Shown here: positions 1-6,999 of the stretch, piece by piece
Layout: the number at the start of each line of letters is the position of its first letter
How positions within the stretch are numbered: position 1 is the stretch's first letter
Assembly (NCBI GenBank): GCA_008933635.1
Contig: WBUQ01000021.1
Location: 1 to 40,807 of the forward strand
Length of the DNA: 40,807 bases
Reading direction: 5' to 3'
Source: Desulfobulbaceae bacterium
GTDB taxonomy: Bacteria; Desulfobacterota; Desulfobulbia; Desulfobulbales; Desulfocapsaceae
The notes under the pieces: generated by a model
The model's database searches: none
What the model saw: only the letters and a program-made list of their open reading frames with translations
What the model was told of the DNA's origin: nothing
Translations under genes and position numbers: made by a program

Positions 1-1
1 G

Positions 2-1084
2 AATGATGCCCTGCTGCATCTCAACCTCGGGGCAATCCGGGAGGAGCAGGGGGATATCCCTGCGGCTGAATCCTGCTACAGGCGTGCGATGGAACTTGAG
101 CCCGGCAACGCCAAGGCGCTCAACAACATGGGGAAGGTCCTGCAGCGGCAGGGGCGGGGCGCGGAGGGGGAAAAATACCTCCGCTGGGCCCTGCAGCTGG
201 CCCCGGATTATCCTCTCGCCCTGAACAACCTGGGGGTCATCTGCAGTGGCCAGGGGCGGCATGACGAGGCCCTGGCCTGTTTCCTCCGGGCCCTGGAACT
301 GGAGCCGCAGTCGGTCAACGCCCTGTACAACGCCGCCGGGGCCTGCAACTGCCTGAACCAGCAAGACGAGGCCATTTCCCATCTGCGGCGGCTACTGGAG
401 CTGCGGCCGGATCACGCCCCGGCCCGCCACATGCTGGCGGCCCTTTCCGGCGAGACCACCGAGACGGCGCCCCGGGCCTATGTCGAGGAGACCTTCGATG
501 CCTACGCCGAACGATTCGACCGGCACCTGACCGAACACCTACACTATGCCGTACCGACGGTCCTGCAGGAAATGGTGTCCGCCGCTCTGGGAAATGGACA
601 GCGGGTCGGAATGGCGATCGACCTCGGCTGCGGCACGGGGCTGGCCGGTGAGGCCTTCCGTCCTCTCGCCGTACAACTGCACGGGATAGACATTTCTGCC
701 GGGATGCTGGCGAAGGCCGCGGCGAAAGGTATCTATGACCGGCTGGAGCGCGAGGACCTCGGCCAGTGGCTCGACAACTGCGGGCAGAAGTATGACCTGT
801 TTGTCGCCGCCGACGTCTTTGTCTACGTCGGCAGGCTGGATGGGGTGTTCGCCTCCCTGGGGCGCTGCGCGGCTGCGGGCGCCTTTTTTGCCTTTTCGGT
901 CGAACACAGTGGCGAAGGGGGGGATTATCTCCTCAGGCCTTCCGGCCGTTACGCCCACTCGCCCGACTATATCGAGAGGCTTGCCGGCGCGCATGGCTGG
1001 TCGGTGGTGGACCGGCGGCATCAGGGAACCCGTCGCGAACAGGGGAAGTGGATCGAAGGCGATCTCTTCCTACTCCGTCGGTAA
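2..1084 (+). CDS. TPR-repeat SAM-dependent methyltransferase (5' end outside the window)
   Basis: The frame is open from the first bases of the window, so the start lies upstream. The visible part (about 360 residues) begins with tandem tetratricopeptide repeats, recognisable by repeated A-L-N-N-L-G and A-L-E-L-E-P blocks over roughly the first 140 residues. A class I methyltransferase domain follows; its SAM-binding motif I reads DLGCGTGLAGEAF and the motif II region reads LHGIDIS. Such fusions are usually annotated as predicted TPR methyltransferases; the substrate is unknown. The TPR part probably binds a partner protein. It ends 9 bp from the convergent MerR gene. Family confident, function unknown. 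Confidence 0.85.
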   Translation, partial: NDALLHLNLGAIREEQGDIPAAESCYRRAMELEPGNAKALNNMGKVLQRQGRGAEGEKYLRWALQLAPDYPLALNNLGVICSGQGRHDEALACFLRALELEPQSVNALYNAAGACNCLNQQDEAISHLRRLLELRPDHAPARHMLAALSGETTETAPRAYVEETFDAYAERFDRHLTEHLHYAVPTVLQEMVSAALGNGQRVGMAIDLGCGTGLAGEAFRPLAVQLHGIDISAGMLAKAAAKGIYDRLEREDLGQWLDNCGQKYDLFVAADVFVYVGRLDGVFASLGRCAAAGAFFAFSVEHSGEGGDYLLRPSGRYAHSPDYIERLAGAHGWSVVDRRHQGTRREQGKWIEGDLFLLRR

Positions 1085-1093
1085 ATGTGTCGG

Positions 1094-1660
1094 CTACGGT
1101 TGTGCCGCCGGCGGCCCCTGCGGCTGCCAGGTCCTTGACCAAGCCCGGATACGGTCGACAGACTCCTCGTCAACGCCGAGCGACAACAGGAAATGACGAT
1201 GGGCTTCGGGTGCGGATTTCTCGAATTCGAAATGCCAGCGATGCATCCCTTGTTCATCCAGGCCCGCGGTCGCCAGCATGCTTGTCCATTGTTTCCTGGT
1301 CAGGGCGACGGCCGGTTCCTGGCCGCCGAGATCCGGATGACGCAGCAATTTCAGGGTGATCTGCTGCTGAGCTTGCAACTGTCTGATTTCGCCGGCTATC
1401 TGCTCCAGGCGGCGCCTGAGGATTGTCTGCGACAGGCGCGGGTCGGCGGCGAGGATGCCAGCGATATCCGCAAGCGCCAGCCCTGCCCGGCGCAGCCGGC
1501 AGATCTCCTGCAGCCTCTCCAGTTCCTTTTCTCCGTAAACCCTGTAGTTGGAGGCCGAGCGGCCACATGGCCGGAGCAGACCGATCCGGCTGTAGTAGAG
1601 CAGGGTTGAGCGGGACAGCCCGCACTGCCCTGCCAGCTCGCCGATCGAATAGTTCTTCAT
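1094..1660 (-). CDS. MerR-family transcriptional regulator
   Basis: 188 residues. The N-terminus is a MerR winged helix: YSIGELAGQCGLSRSTLLYY, then a wing with NYRVYGEKELERL. A helical dimerisation segment (about 75-115) follows. The C-terminal part (about 125-180), with RWHFEFEKSAPEAHRHFL, is a conserved effector-region type seen in MerR proteins of unknown ligand. No cysteine cluster typical of metal-sensing MerR members is visible. It is the second gene after the SRPBCC gene, with a 6-bp gap, and its Shine-Dalgarno AGGAG lies in that junction. It probably regulates its own operon through the 19-bp-spacer promoter upstream. The inducer is not predictable. Confidence 0.85.
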   Translation of the reverse strand: MKNYSIGELAGQCGLSRSTLLYYSRIGLLRPCGRSASNYRVYGEKELERLQEICRLRRAGLALADIAGILAADPRLSQTILRRRLEQIAGEIRQLQAQQQITLKLLRHPDLGGQEPAVALTRKQWTSMLATAGLDEQGMHRWHFEFEKSAPEAHRHFLLSLGVDEESVDRIRAWSRTWQPQGPPAAQP

Positions 1661-1666
1661 CCTCTC

Positions 1667-2149
1667 CTATCCCTGTTGTCCCCTGAACATCCGGCCTGTC
1701 TGCAGGTAATGGTTGAGCAGGGTTTCCAGCGTTGCCACCTGCTCCGCAAAGGCCTCGGCGGTCAGGGTCCTGATGTGTTCGTTGCCCTCTTCGCAGGTGG
1801 CGGTGATGGTCTGCTGCCATCGGGCCCTGGTCAGGCCGGGGGCCAGATCCGCCAAGGTGATGGCGTAGCGCATGATCCGCAGGCTGTTGGTGCGGATGAA
1901 CTCGATCCGGACCGGCGGTTCATGGCGGCTGACGACCCAGGTGTCCCTGCCGCCGGGATCGGGGAAGCCGGTGGTGAAGATACAGTCGGGTTCGGCGAAG
2001 CCGGAGGCGGTGTAGACCATTTCGCACGCCCAGTGCTCAATCCAGTCATATTCCCGCACCGGGCAGAGCAGCGGAAAAATGTCCCCGGGGCTGCCGGTGA
2101 GCGTCTGCTGTGCCGTTCGTGTCGTCCGCATTGCCTTGAATGTGTTCAT
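1667..2149 (-). CDS. SRPBCC (START-like) family protein
   Basis: 160 residues. The start at 2149 is chosen because GGGAGGA lies 4-5 bases upstream; a longer frame reaches 2221 but would run across the promoter. The pattern (Q-T-L-T-G-S-P-G-D-I-F-P-L-L-C-P-V-R-E-Y-D-W near the N-terminus, a central strand-rich part and a long C-terminal helix) fits the helix-grip fold of polyketide cyclase/START-like proteins, which bind hydrophobic ligands. No signal peptide. It is co-transcribed with the MerR regulator, so ligand handling and regulation may be linked. The ligand is unknown. Confidence 0.7.
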   Translation of the reverse strand: MNTFKAMRTTRTAQQTLTGSPGDIFPLLCPVREYDWIEHWACEMVYTASGFAEPDCIFTTGFPDPGGRDTWVVSRHEPPVRIEFIRTNSLRIMRYAITLADLAPGLTRARWQQTITATCEEGNEHIRTLTAEAFAEQVATLETLLNHYLQTGRMFRGQQG

Positions 2150-2190
2150 GATCGTCCTCCCTGGACAGAATGGGTATTTGAATGCCGGGG

Positions 2191-2221
2191 AGGATACAGT
2201 GTGCAGCCGTAGACAGGTCAA
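2191..2221 (-). promoter_or_regulatory. Promoter with MerR-type 19-bp spacer
   Basis: On the minus strand a -35 TTGACC (2216-2221) and a -10 TATCCT (2191-2196) are separated by 19 bp. Promoters activated by MerR proteins characteristically have 19-20 bp spacers, and this one sits directly upstream of a MerR operon. I could not see a good dyad in the spacer, so the operator assignment rests on spacing and context only. Confidence 0.5.
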
Positions 2222-2261
2222 CCGGGAAAATCGGCAGGCAGAAAAAATCCGTGGCTGCGGA

Positions 2262-2825
2262 TCAGAACAGATAGCCGTAACGGATGCCGAGGGTGTCGAG
2301 TCCTTCGTTGGGGTCGGCCAGATAGCCGTTCGACATGTGATCGAACATCAGCAGCAGCCGGCTGTGGTCTGTGATGCAGTAGCCGATTTCGGCCGAGATA
2401 TGGAACAGCAGGGTGCTGCCCAGTTGTTTGCGGTCAGGCGCCAGGAGATTGTCGGTCTCGCCGTCGTGGAGGGCAAGTCCCAGGCCGAGGTCGAGGAGCA
2501 CGCCGTTCCGCCAGAGATACTGCCAGACGCCGCCGCCGTAGATCTTGCTGGTGTTGCCGCGGTCGCTCACCGACACGCCGAGATTGGGGCGGAGGGTGCC
2601 GTGCCAGAGTGCCAGGCTCGGGGTGAAGACCAGTTCGGCGTTGAGATCGACGCCATCCTCCCGGGAAGTGCCGCTCCACAGGTTGTCGGTATCGTGGTCG
2701 AGGACGCCGGCGCGGATCTCATGCAGCCAGGATTGGCCTTCCCCGCTGTCTGCCTGCTGAGGCAGGAGAAAGGAGCACAGCGCTGCAAGCAGGACGAGGC
2801 GGGGGAGCAGGTTTGGACGTGTCAC
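2262..2825 (-). CDS. pagL: PagL-like lipid A 3-O-deacylase (outer membrane)
   Basis: 187 residues from a GTG start at 2825, which has GGAGG 4 bases upstream; an ATG at 2855 would add 10 residues. A signal peptide (hydrophobic LVLLAALCSFLL) is followed by a beta-rich barrel ending in terminal Phe, as in outer-membrane barrels. The active-site region FDHMSNG holds His163 and Ser165 (numbered from the GTG), matching the PagL catalytic His-x-Ser. PagL uses these with a Glu 14 residues after the His; here that place is Asp177. Family members remove the 3-linked acyl chain of lipid A. It lies downstream of the opg genes but has its own promoter. Confidence 0.8.
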   Translation of the reverse strand: MTRPNLLPRLVLLAALCSFLLPQQADSGEGQSWLHEIRAGVLDHDTDNLWSGTSREDGVDLNAELVFTPSLALWHGTLRPNLGVSVSDRGNTSKIYGGGVWQYLWRNGVLLDLGLGLALHDGETDNLLAPDRKQLGSTLLFHISAEIGYCITDHSRLLLMFDHMSNGYLADPNEGLDTLGIRYGYLF

Positions 2826-2896
2826 GTTTCCTCCGGGGTTGCAGGGATGGCGCATCGGATACTCCCCGAGGCCGGGCCTCGATGGATGTGCGCCGT

Positions 2897-2925
2897 ATCG
2901 TAGTCAATCTGCGGCGGAATCTCAA
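2897..2925 (-). promoter_or_regulatory. Candidate sigma-70 promoter of the pagL-like gene
   Basis: Minus strand: -35 TTGAGA (2920-2925), 17-bp spacer, -10 TACGAT (2897-2902). It lies in the 156-bp gap between the opgH stop and the deacylase start. A 13-base palindrome (2868-2880, 6-bp arms around one base) would fall in the leader. Confidence 0.5.
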
Positions 2926-2981
2926 CGGGAAAGGGCGGGGGAGCCGGTGGACGACGGAGCAGGGGCCGGTATCCGGCGGTG

Positions 2982-5099
2982 CTACCCCAGGCGGTCACTG
3001 GGGAGCAATGACGCCCAGCGGCTCTCCCTGTCGGCCAGCCAGACGGCCTGGTGCAGCCACTCCAGCGACTCGCTGTCGCGGGCGAGGATGGCCAGCTCCC
3101 CGGTGGTCAGGGCCGCCGGACCTTCTTTCAGGCAGAGATCCCGGAGTCGTGCCAGCATCTCTTCGCCGGCCCGGCCACGCCGTCGCCGGCCAAGTGACCG
3201 GTGCAGCCTGTTGATCGCCGGGTCGATGACCGCCTCGGCGAACAATGACAGGCCCCCTGTCGGCACACAGGCAGTCAGCGGTCTCTCCAGAGCCCGGAGC
3301 AGGTGGCTGTCCTCCAGTTCCTCGGCCACCAGCAGCAAACCCCATCTTCGCAACTGCTGACCGGTGCTGATGCGGCCGAGGAAGATGGAGATCGGCGCTG
3401 CCATGACCAGGGGGATGACCACCGGCAGAGACCAGAGAAAAAAGCGTTCCTCAAGCCTGAAGGCGAAGATCGCCCAGCAGATGGCGAGAATGGTGCCCGG
3501 CAGCTGGTTGACCAACGTTGCCCTCCAGCCGGTTTCACTGCCGCGGTTCTGGCCGGCCCAGAGCAGACTGAGGTTGAACAGGGCCCGGATCACATACCGG
3601 CTGTGGGCCAGCATGCGGGTCGGGGCCAGCAGGGCCGAGATCAGGCTTTCCAGCAGGATGCCGGCCGTAAGGCGCAGGAGGCCGCCGAATTCCCCCAGCC
3701 TGCGGTGTACCACGGCGTCGATGAAGGCCAGCAGTTTCGGCAGCAGGAGCAGGAAAAAGGTGCTGGAGGCCAGGGCCAGGGCGAGTTCGGGATGCCATTC
3801 CGGCCAGACCGGGAAAGGGCTGTGTCGGGCCGGGAAATAGTTGATCGGCTGCAGGACCAGGCGGGTCGTTTCGACCGTGGCGAGGATCAGGAAGGCCAGC
3901 CACAGCGGCGAAGCCAGGTAGGACATGGCGCCGTTGAGGAAGGCCAGGCGATGGGCCATGCGGATTCTCGGGGCGAAGAAAAGGAGCCGGAGGTGCTGCA
4001 GGTTGCCCTTTGACCAGCGCCGGTCGCGGGTCAGGTCTTCCACCAGGGTCGGCGGCGATTCCTCGAACGACTCCTGCAGTCCCGGTTCGAGCCAGATTTC
4101 GTAGCCGGCACGGGCCATATAGGCGGCCTCGACAAAATCATGACTCAGGATCGGGCCGCCGAACAGGCCGCGGCCCGGGAGTTTTTTCAGCCCGCAGTGG
4201 CGCATGAAGGGCCTGCAGCGAAGTATGGCGTTGTGGCCCCAGTAGGTCGCCTCGCCGAGCTGCAGCGCTGCGAGGCCGGTGGAGAAGATCGGTCCGTAGA
4301 GGCGGTTGGCGAACTGCTGGGTCCGGGCGAACAGCGATCGGGCGTTGACCAGGGCCGGGGCCGTCTGGAGGATGCCGATGCGGGGCTCGGCCTCCATCAG
4401 GCGGACCATCCGGACGATGGTCCCGCCCGCCATCAGGCTGTCGGCGTCAAGGACGACAGCGTAGGCATAGCTGCTGCCCCAGCGGCGGAAGAAGTCGGCG
4501 ATGTTGCCGCTCTTGTGCTTCAGGTTGATCTGCCGCCGGCGGTAAAACAGCCTGCCTTCCGCGCCAAGTTCGCGGCAGAGCTGGTGCCAGGCCTTCTGTT
4601 CGGCCAGCCAGATCTCGGGATCACGGCTGTCGGAGAGGATGAAGAAGTCGAAACAGGCAAGCTGGCCGGTCGCCTCGACCGACTGGTAAACAGCCCGCAG
4701 GCCGGCGAATGTCCGTTCGATCGGCTCGTGGTAGATCGGCATGACGATCGCCGTGCGGGCCAGCGGGACGGCTTCGAGGCTTGCGGCTGGGTGCCGTCGC
4801 AGCGGCGACAGGCGGTCGCCGCCGGTCAGCCGGATCAGGAAGCCGAAGATCCCGAACCAGGAGCCGACCGAGATGCCGAAGAAGAGCAGGCTGAAGACGG
4901 CGGCGAGGCTGATTTCGATCGGGTCGGCGCCATGGTACGGCAGTACCCTGACCACCCCCCAGGCGGCAATGCCGCACTGGCCGATGACGATCGTGGCGAG
5001 CAGGGAACGGCGCAGCAGGGCGGCTCGCCGCCATGGTGCCGATGTCGCCGTCGCTTCCGATGATGCCGTCAGCCGTCCGGCGCCAGCCGCCTGGAGCAT
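2982..5099 (-). CDS. opgH: Glucans biosynthesis glucosyltransferase H (catalytic part)
   Basis: 705 residues. Membrane glycosyltransferase family 2 enzyme that makes the beta-glucan backbone of osmoregulated periplasmic glucans from UDP-glucose. Visible motifs: FFILSDS near 153-158, DAD at about 218-220, LSHDFVEAA near 319-326 and RDRRW near 358-362, the D,D,D,QxxRW-type set. Hydrophobic segments flank the catalytic domain, two before it and several after it. Known homologues (E. coli OpgH is about 847 residues) carry a cytoplasmic N-terminal region of about 140 residues that is absent here; the preceding small ORF seems to encode it. The ATG at 5099 overlaps that ORF's stop (TGATG); a GTG at 5102 is also possible. 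Translation is probably coupled. Confidence 0.93.
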   Translation of the reverse strand: MLQAAGAGRLTASSEATATSAPWRRAALLRRSLLATIVIGQCGIAAWGVVRVLPYHGADPIEISLAAVFSLLFFGISVGSWFGIFGFLIRLTGGDRLSPLRRHPAASLEAVPLARTAIVMPIYHEPIERTFAGLRAVYQSVEATGQLACFDFFILSDSRDPEIWLAEQKAWHQLCRELGAEGRLFYRRRQINLKHKSGNIADFFRRWGSSYAYAVVLDADSLMAGGTIVRMVRLMEAEPRIGILQTAPALVNARSLFARTQQFANRLYGPIFSTGLAALQLGEATYWGHNAILRCRPFMRHCGLKKLPGRGLFGGPILSHDFVEAAYMARAGYEIWLEPGLQESFEESPPTLVEDLTRDRRWSKGNLQHLRLLFFAPRIRMAHRLAFLNGAMSYLASPLWLAFLILATVETTRLVLQPINYFPARHSPFPVWPEWHPELALALASSTFFLLLLPKLLAFIDAVVHRRLGEFGGLLRLTAGILLESLISALLAPTRMLAHSRYVIRALFNLSLLWAGQNRGSETGWRATLVNQLPGTILAICWAIFAFRLEERFFLWSLPVVIPLVMAAPISIFLGRISTGQQLRRWGLLLVAEELEDSHLLRALERPLTACVPTGGLSLFAEAVIDPAINRLHRSLGRRRRGRAGEEMLARLRDLCLKEGPAALTTGELAILARDSESLEWLHQAVWLADRESRWASLLPSDRLG

Positions 5100-5350
5100 C
5101 ACACGGCACCGTAGCCCATACTGCTGCGCCGGATAGGCGGGCGGGCAGCGGGTATCGGGGTCTCTGCAAGTTCGAGGCGACGGGGCAGTTCCACAACGGC
5201 CTGCCGTATCGGGTCGGGCGTGTCGGCGACCAGGATTTCCTCGATCAAACGCAGCGCCGCCAGGGCCCTGTCCCGGGTCAGCTGGATCCCGCTCCCCGTC
5301 AGGTACCCGAAAGTTCTTGAAAAAAGGTCGTCATAGGCGATGTCCCGCAT
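5099..5350 (-). CDS. Small protein between opgG and opgH, probable detached OpgH N-terminal domain
   Basis: 83 residues, soluble, no signal peptide. AAGGAG lies 7 bases before the ATG, and the start is 1 bp after the opgG stop, so it is a convincing gene. It ends P-P-I-R-R-S-S-M-G-Y-G-A-V. From memory, gammaproteobacterial OpgH proteins carry a similar PPIRR or RSSM segment just before their first membrane helix (E. coli ATRSSMFPDPW). The order and position match: this ORF stops where the truncated OpgH begins. I infer that OpgH is split into two translationally coupled polypeptides. Alternatives are an old frameshift in one opgH, or an unrelated accessory subunit. Confidence 0.7.
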   Translation of the reverse strand: MRDIAYDDLFSRTFGYLTGSGIQLTRDRALAALRLIEEILVADTPDPIRQAVVELPRRLELAETPIPAARPPIRRSSMGYGAV

Positions 5351-5351
5351 G

Positions 5352-6968
5352 TCAGTCTCCTTCCGGGCGAATGTCGTTGTCGGCGGGCAGCCTGTAGGTC
5401 CAGGTTTCCGTCAGGGTATCCACGCCGCTCTGCAGGAAGGCGCGGAGAGAGAGCGGCTTGTCGGCCGCGGGGCGGGCGAGCATCGACAGCCGCCAGCATC
5501 TGTGCGCCGGCACGTATTCGACGTAGTGGTCCAGGATCTCCCCGTCGTCCAGGGCGGTGACGGTCGCCGTGACCCTGGCCCGGCTTGAAAGTCCGTCCAG
5601 CCTGCCGCCGGTGAAGTCGACGACCAGCCGGTAGGCCCCTTCCGTGGTCCCGCCGCCGATCCGGCTGCCGTCACCGACCAGGGTATTGACCACCCGCCCC
5701 ATCTGTTCCCCGGTAATCTGGTGATTGCCGAATTGCAGGACATACTCGAGGGCCAGAGGGGCTTCGGGGCTGACCGGCCGGTCAGGTGTCCAGAAGGCGA
5801 CGATGTTGTCGTTGGTCTCGTCCTGCGTCGGCAGCTGCACCAGGACCACCCGGCCCTTGCCCCAGTCGCCGACCGGTTCAACCCAGGCGCTCGGCCGGCT
5901 GTGATATTGCGCCTCGCCGTCGAGATAGTCGCGGAAGTCGGTGTCGCGCTGCAGCAGGCCGAAACCGCGCACATTGTCGGTGGTGAAGGAGTCCATCTGC
6001 AGCGTTTTCGGGTTCAGCAGCGGTCGCCACAGCCACTCGCCGGTGCCCCCGTCGTGGATCAGCAGGCCGTCCGAATCGTGGACCTGGCGCCGCCATTCGC
6101 CGGCAGGGCGACCGGTGTTCTCGCCATAGAAAAACATGCTGGTCAGGGGTGCCAGACCCGGCAGCCCGAGCGGTTTGCGGGCGAAGAGCCTGGCCTTGAC
6201 GGCGACCGTGGTGGCGGTGCCGGGGGTGATGGTGAAGGCGTAGGCGCCGGTTGCACTCGGTCCGTCGAGGAGGGCGTAGACCTGCATTTGCCTGGCCTCG
6301 GGAGAGGGACGAAGCAGCCAGAATTCGACGAAGGAGGGAAACTCCTCGCCGGAAGGCAGGCCGGTGTCGAGGGCCATGCCGCGGGCCGACAACCCGAAGC
6401 CGTTGTCGCGGCCGACCCCCCGGAAATAACTGGCCCCGGCAAAGACCAGAAACTGGTTGCGCTCTCCCTGTCCCTTGAGCGGAAAGGTCAGTTTGAAGCC
6501 GGCGTGGCCGAGGTCCGGCGGAATGCGTTTTGCCAGGTTCGGATCGGAAAAGGTGAAGGCATCGCGCCGGAAGGGCAGGGGCCTGCTGCCCTCGGCATCG
6601 ACGATGTTGATCCGCACCGCATGGCCGTAGAACAGCCCGGGGGGAATCAGCATAACCTGGAAATTCGCACCCGTCTCCCGCCACAGGCTCTTTTCCGGGT
6701 CGAAGCGGATGTCCTGGTACTGGCTGTAGTCCAGCTCCCGCATGAACTTCGGCACGGCGGGAGGGGCCTGAAACGGTGAGGTGGCGAGCGTTTCGGCCCT
6801 GTTGATGACGGTTGCGAATTCAAAGGCTGCAAGGGAGTGGGGGAAACCGGCCAGGAGCAGCAGGAGGAGAGCCGTCCGGCGGATCTGGGTGATCGGCAGG
6901 ACTGGCCGGGAGCGGAGGCTGATACGGTCGTCAGGTCGTCGGGCAAGGAGCTTCGGGAACGGTGTCAT
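5352..6968 (-). CDS. opgG: Glucans biosynthesis protein G/D family (periplasmic)
   Basis: 538 residues. An N-terminal signal sequence (hydrophobic TALLLLLLAGF, cleavage near SLAA-FEF) directs it to the periplasm. The mature part starts with FEFATVINRAETLATSPF and continues with the conserved LDYSQYQDIRFDPEKSLW block, as in OpgG/OpgD proteins. These proteins act with OpgH to branch or process periplasmic glucans. The start at 6968 has no clear Shine-Dalgarno and gives about 30 residues before the hydrophobic core, so a later start is possible. It begins 31 bp after the chemoreceptor stop and ends 1 bp before the small ORF, so the genes probably form one operon. Confidence 0.92.
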   Translation of the reverse strand: MTPFPKLLARRPDDRISLRSRPVLPITQIRRTALLLLLLAGFPHSLAAFEFATVINRAETLATSPFQAPPAVPKFMRELDYSQYQDIRFDPEKSLWRETGANFQVMLIPPGLFYGHAVRINIVDAEGSRPLPFRRDAFTFSDPNLAKRIPPDLGHAGFKLTFPLKGQGERNQFLVFAGASYFRGVGRDNGFGLSARGMALDTGLPSGEEFPSFVEFWLLRPSPEARQMQVYALLDGPSATGAYAFTITPGTATTVAVKARLFARKPLGLPGLAPLTSMFFYGENTGRPAGEWRRQVHDSDGLLIHDGGTGEWLWRPLLNPKTLQMDSFTTDNVRGFGLLQRDTDFRDYLDGEAQYHSRPSAWVEPVGDWGKGRVVLVQLPTQDETNDNIVAFWTPDRPVSPEAPLALEYVLQFGNHQITGEQMGRVVNTLVGDGSRIGGGTTEGAYRLVVDFTGGRLDGLSSRARVTATVTALDDGEILDHYVEYVPAHRCWRLSMLARPAADKPLSLRAFLQSGVDTLTETWTYRLPADNDIRPEGD

Positions 6969-6999
6969 GGGGAAGGCGTTCTTCGGTGACGGCTGGGGA

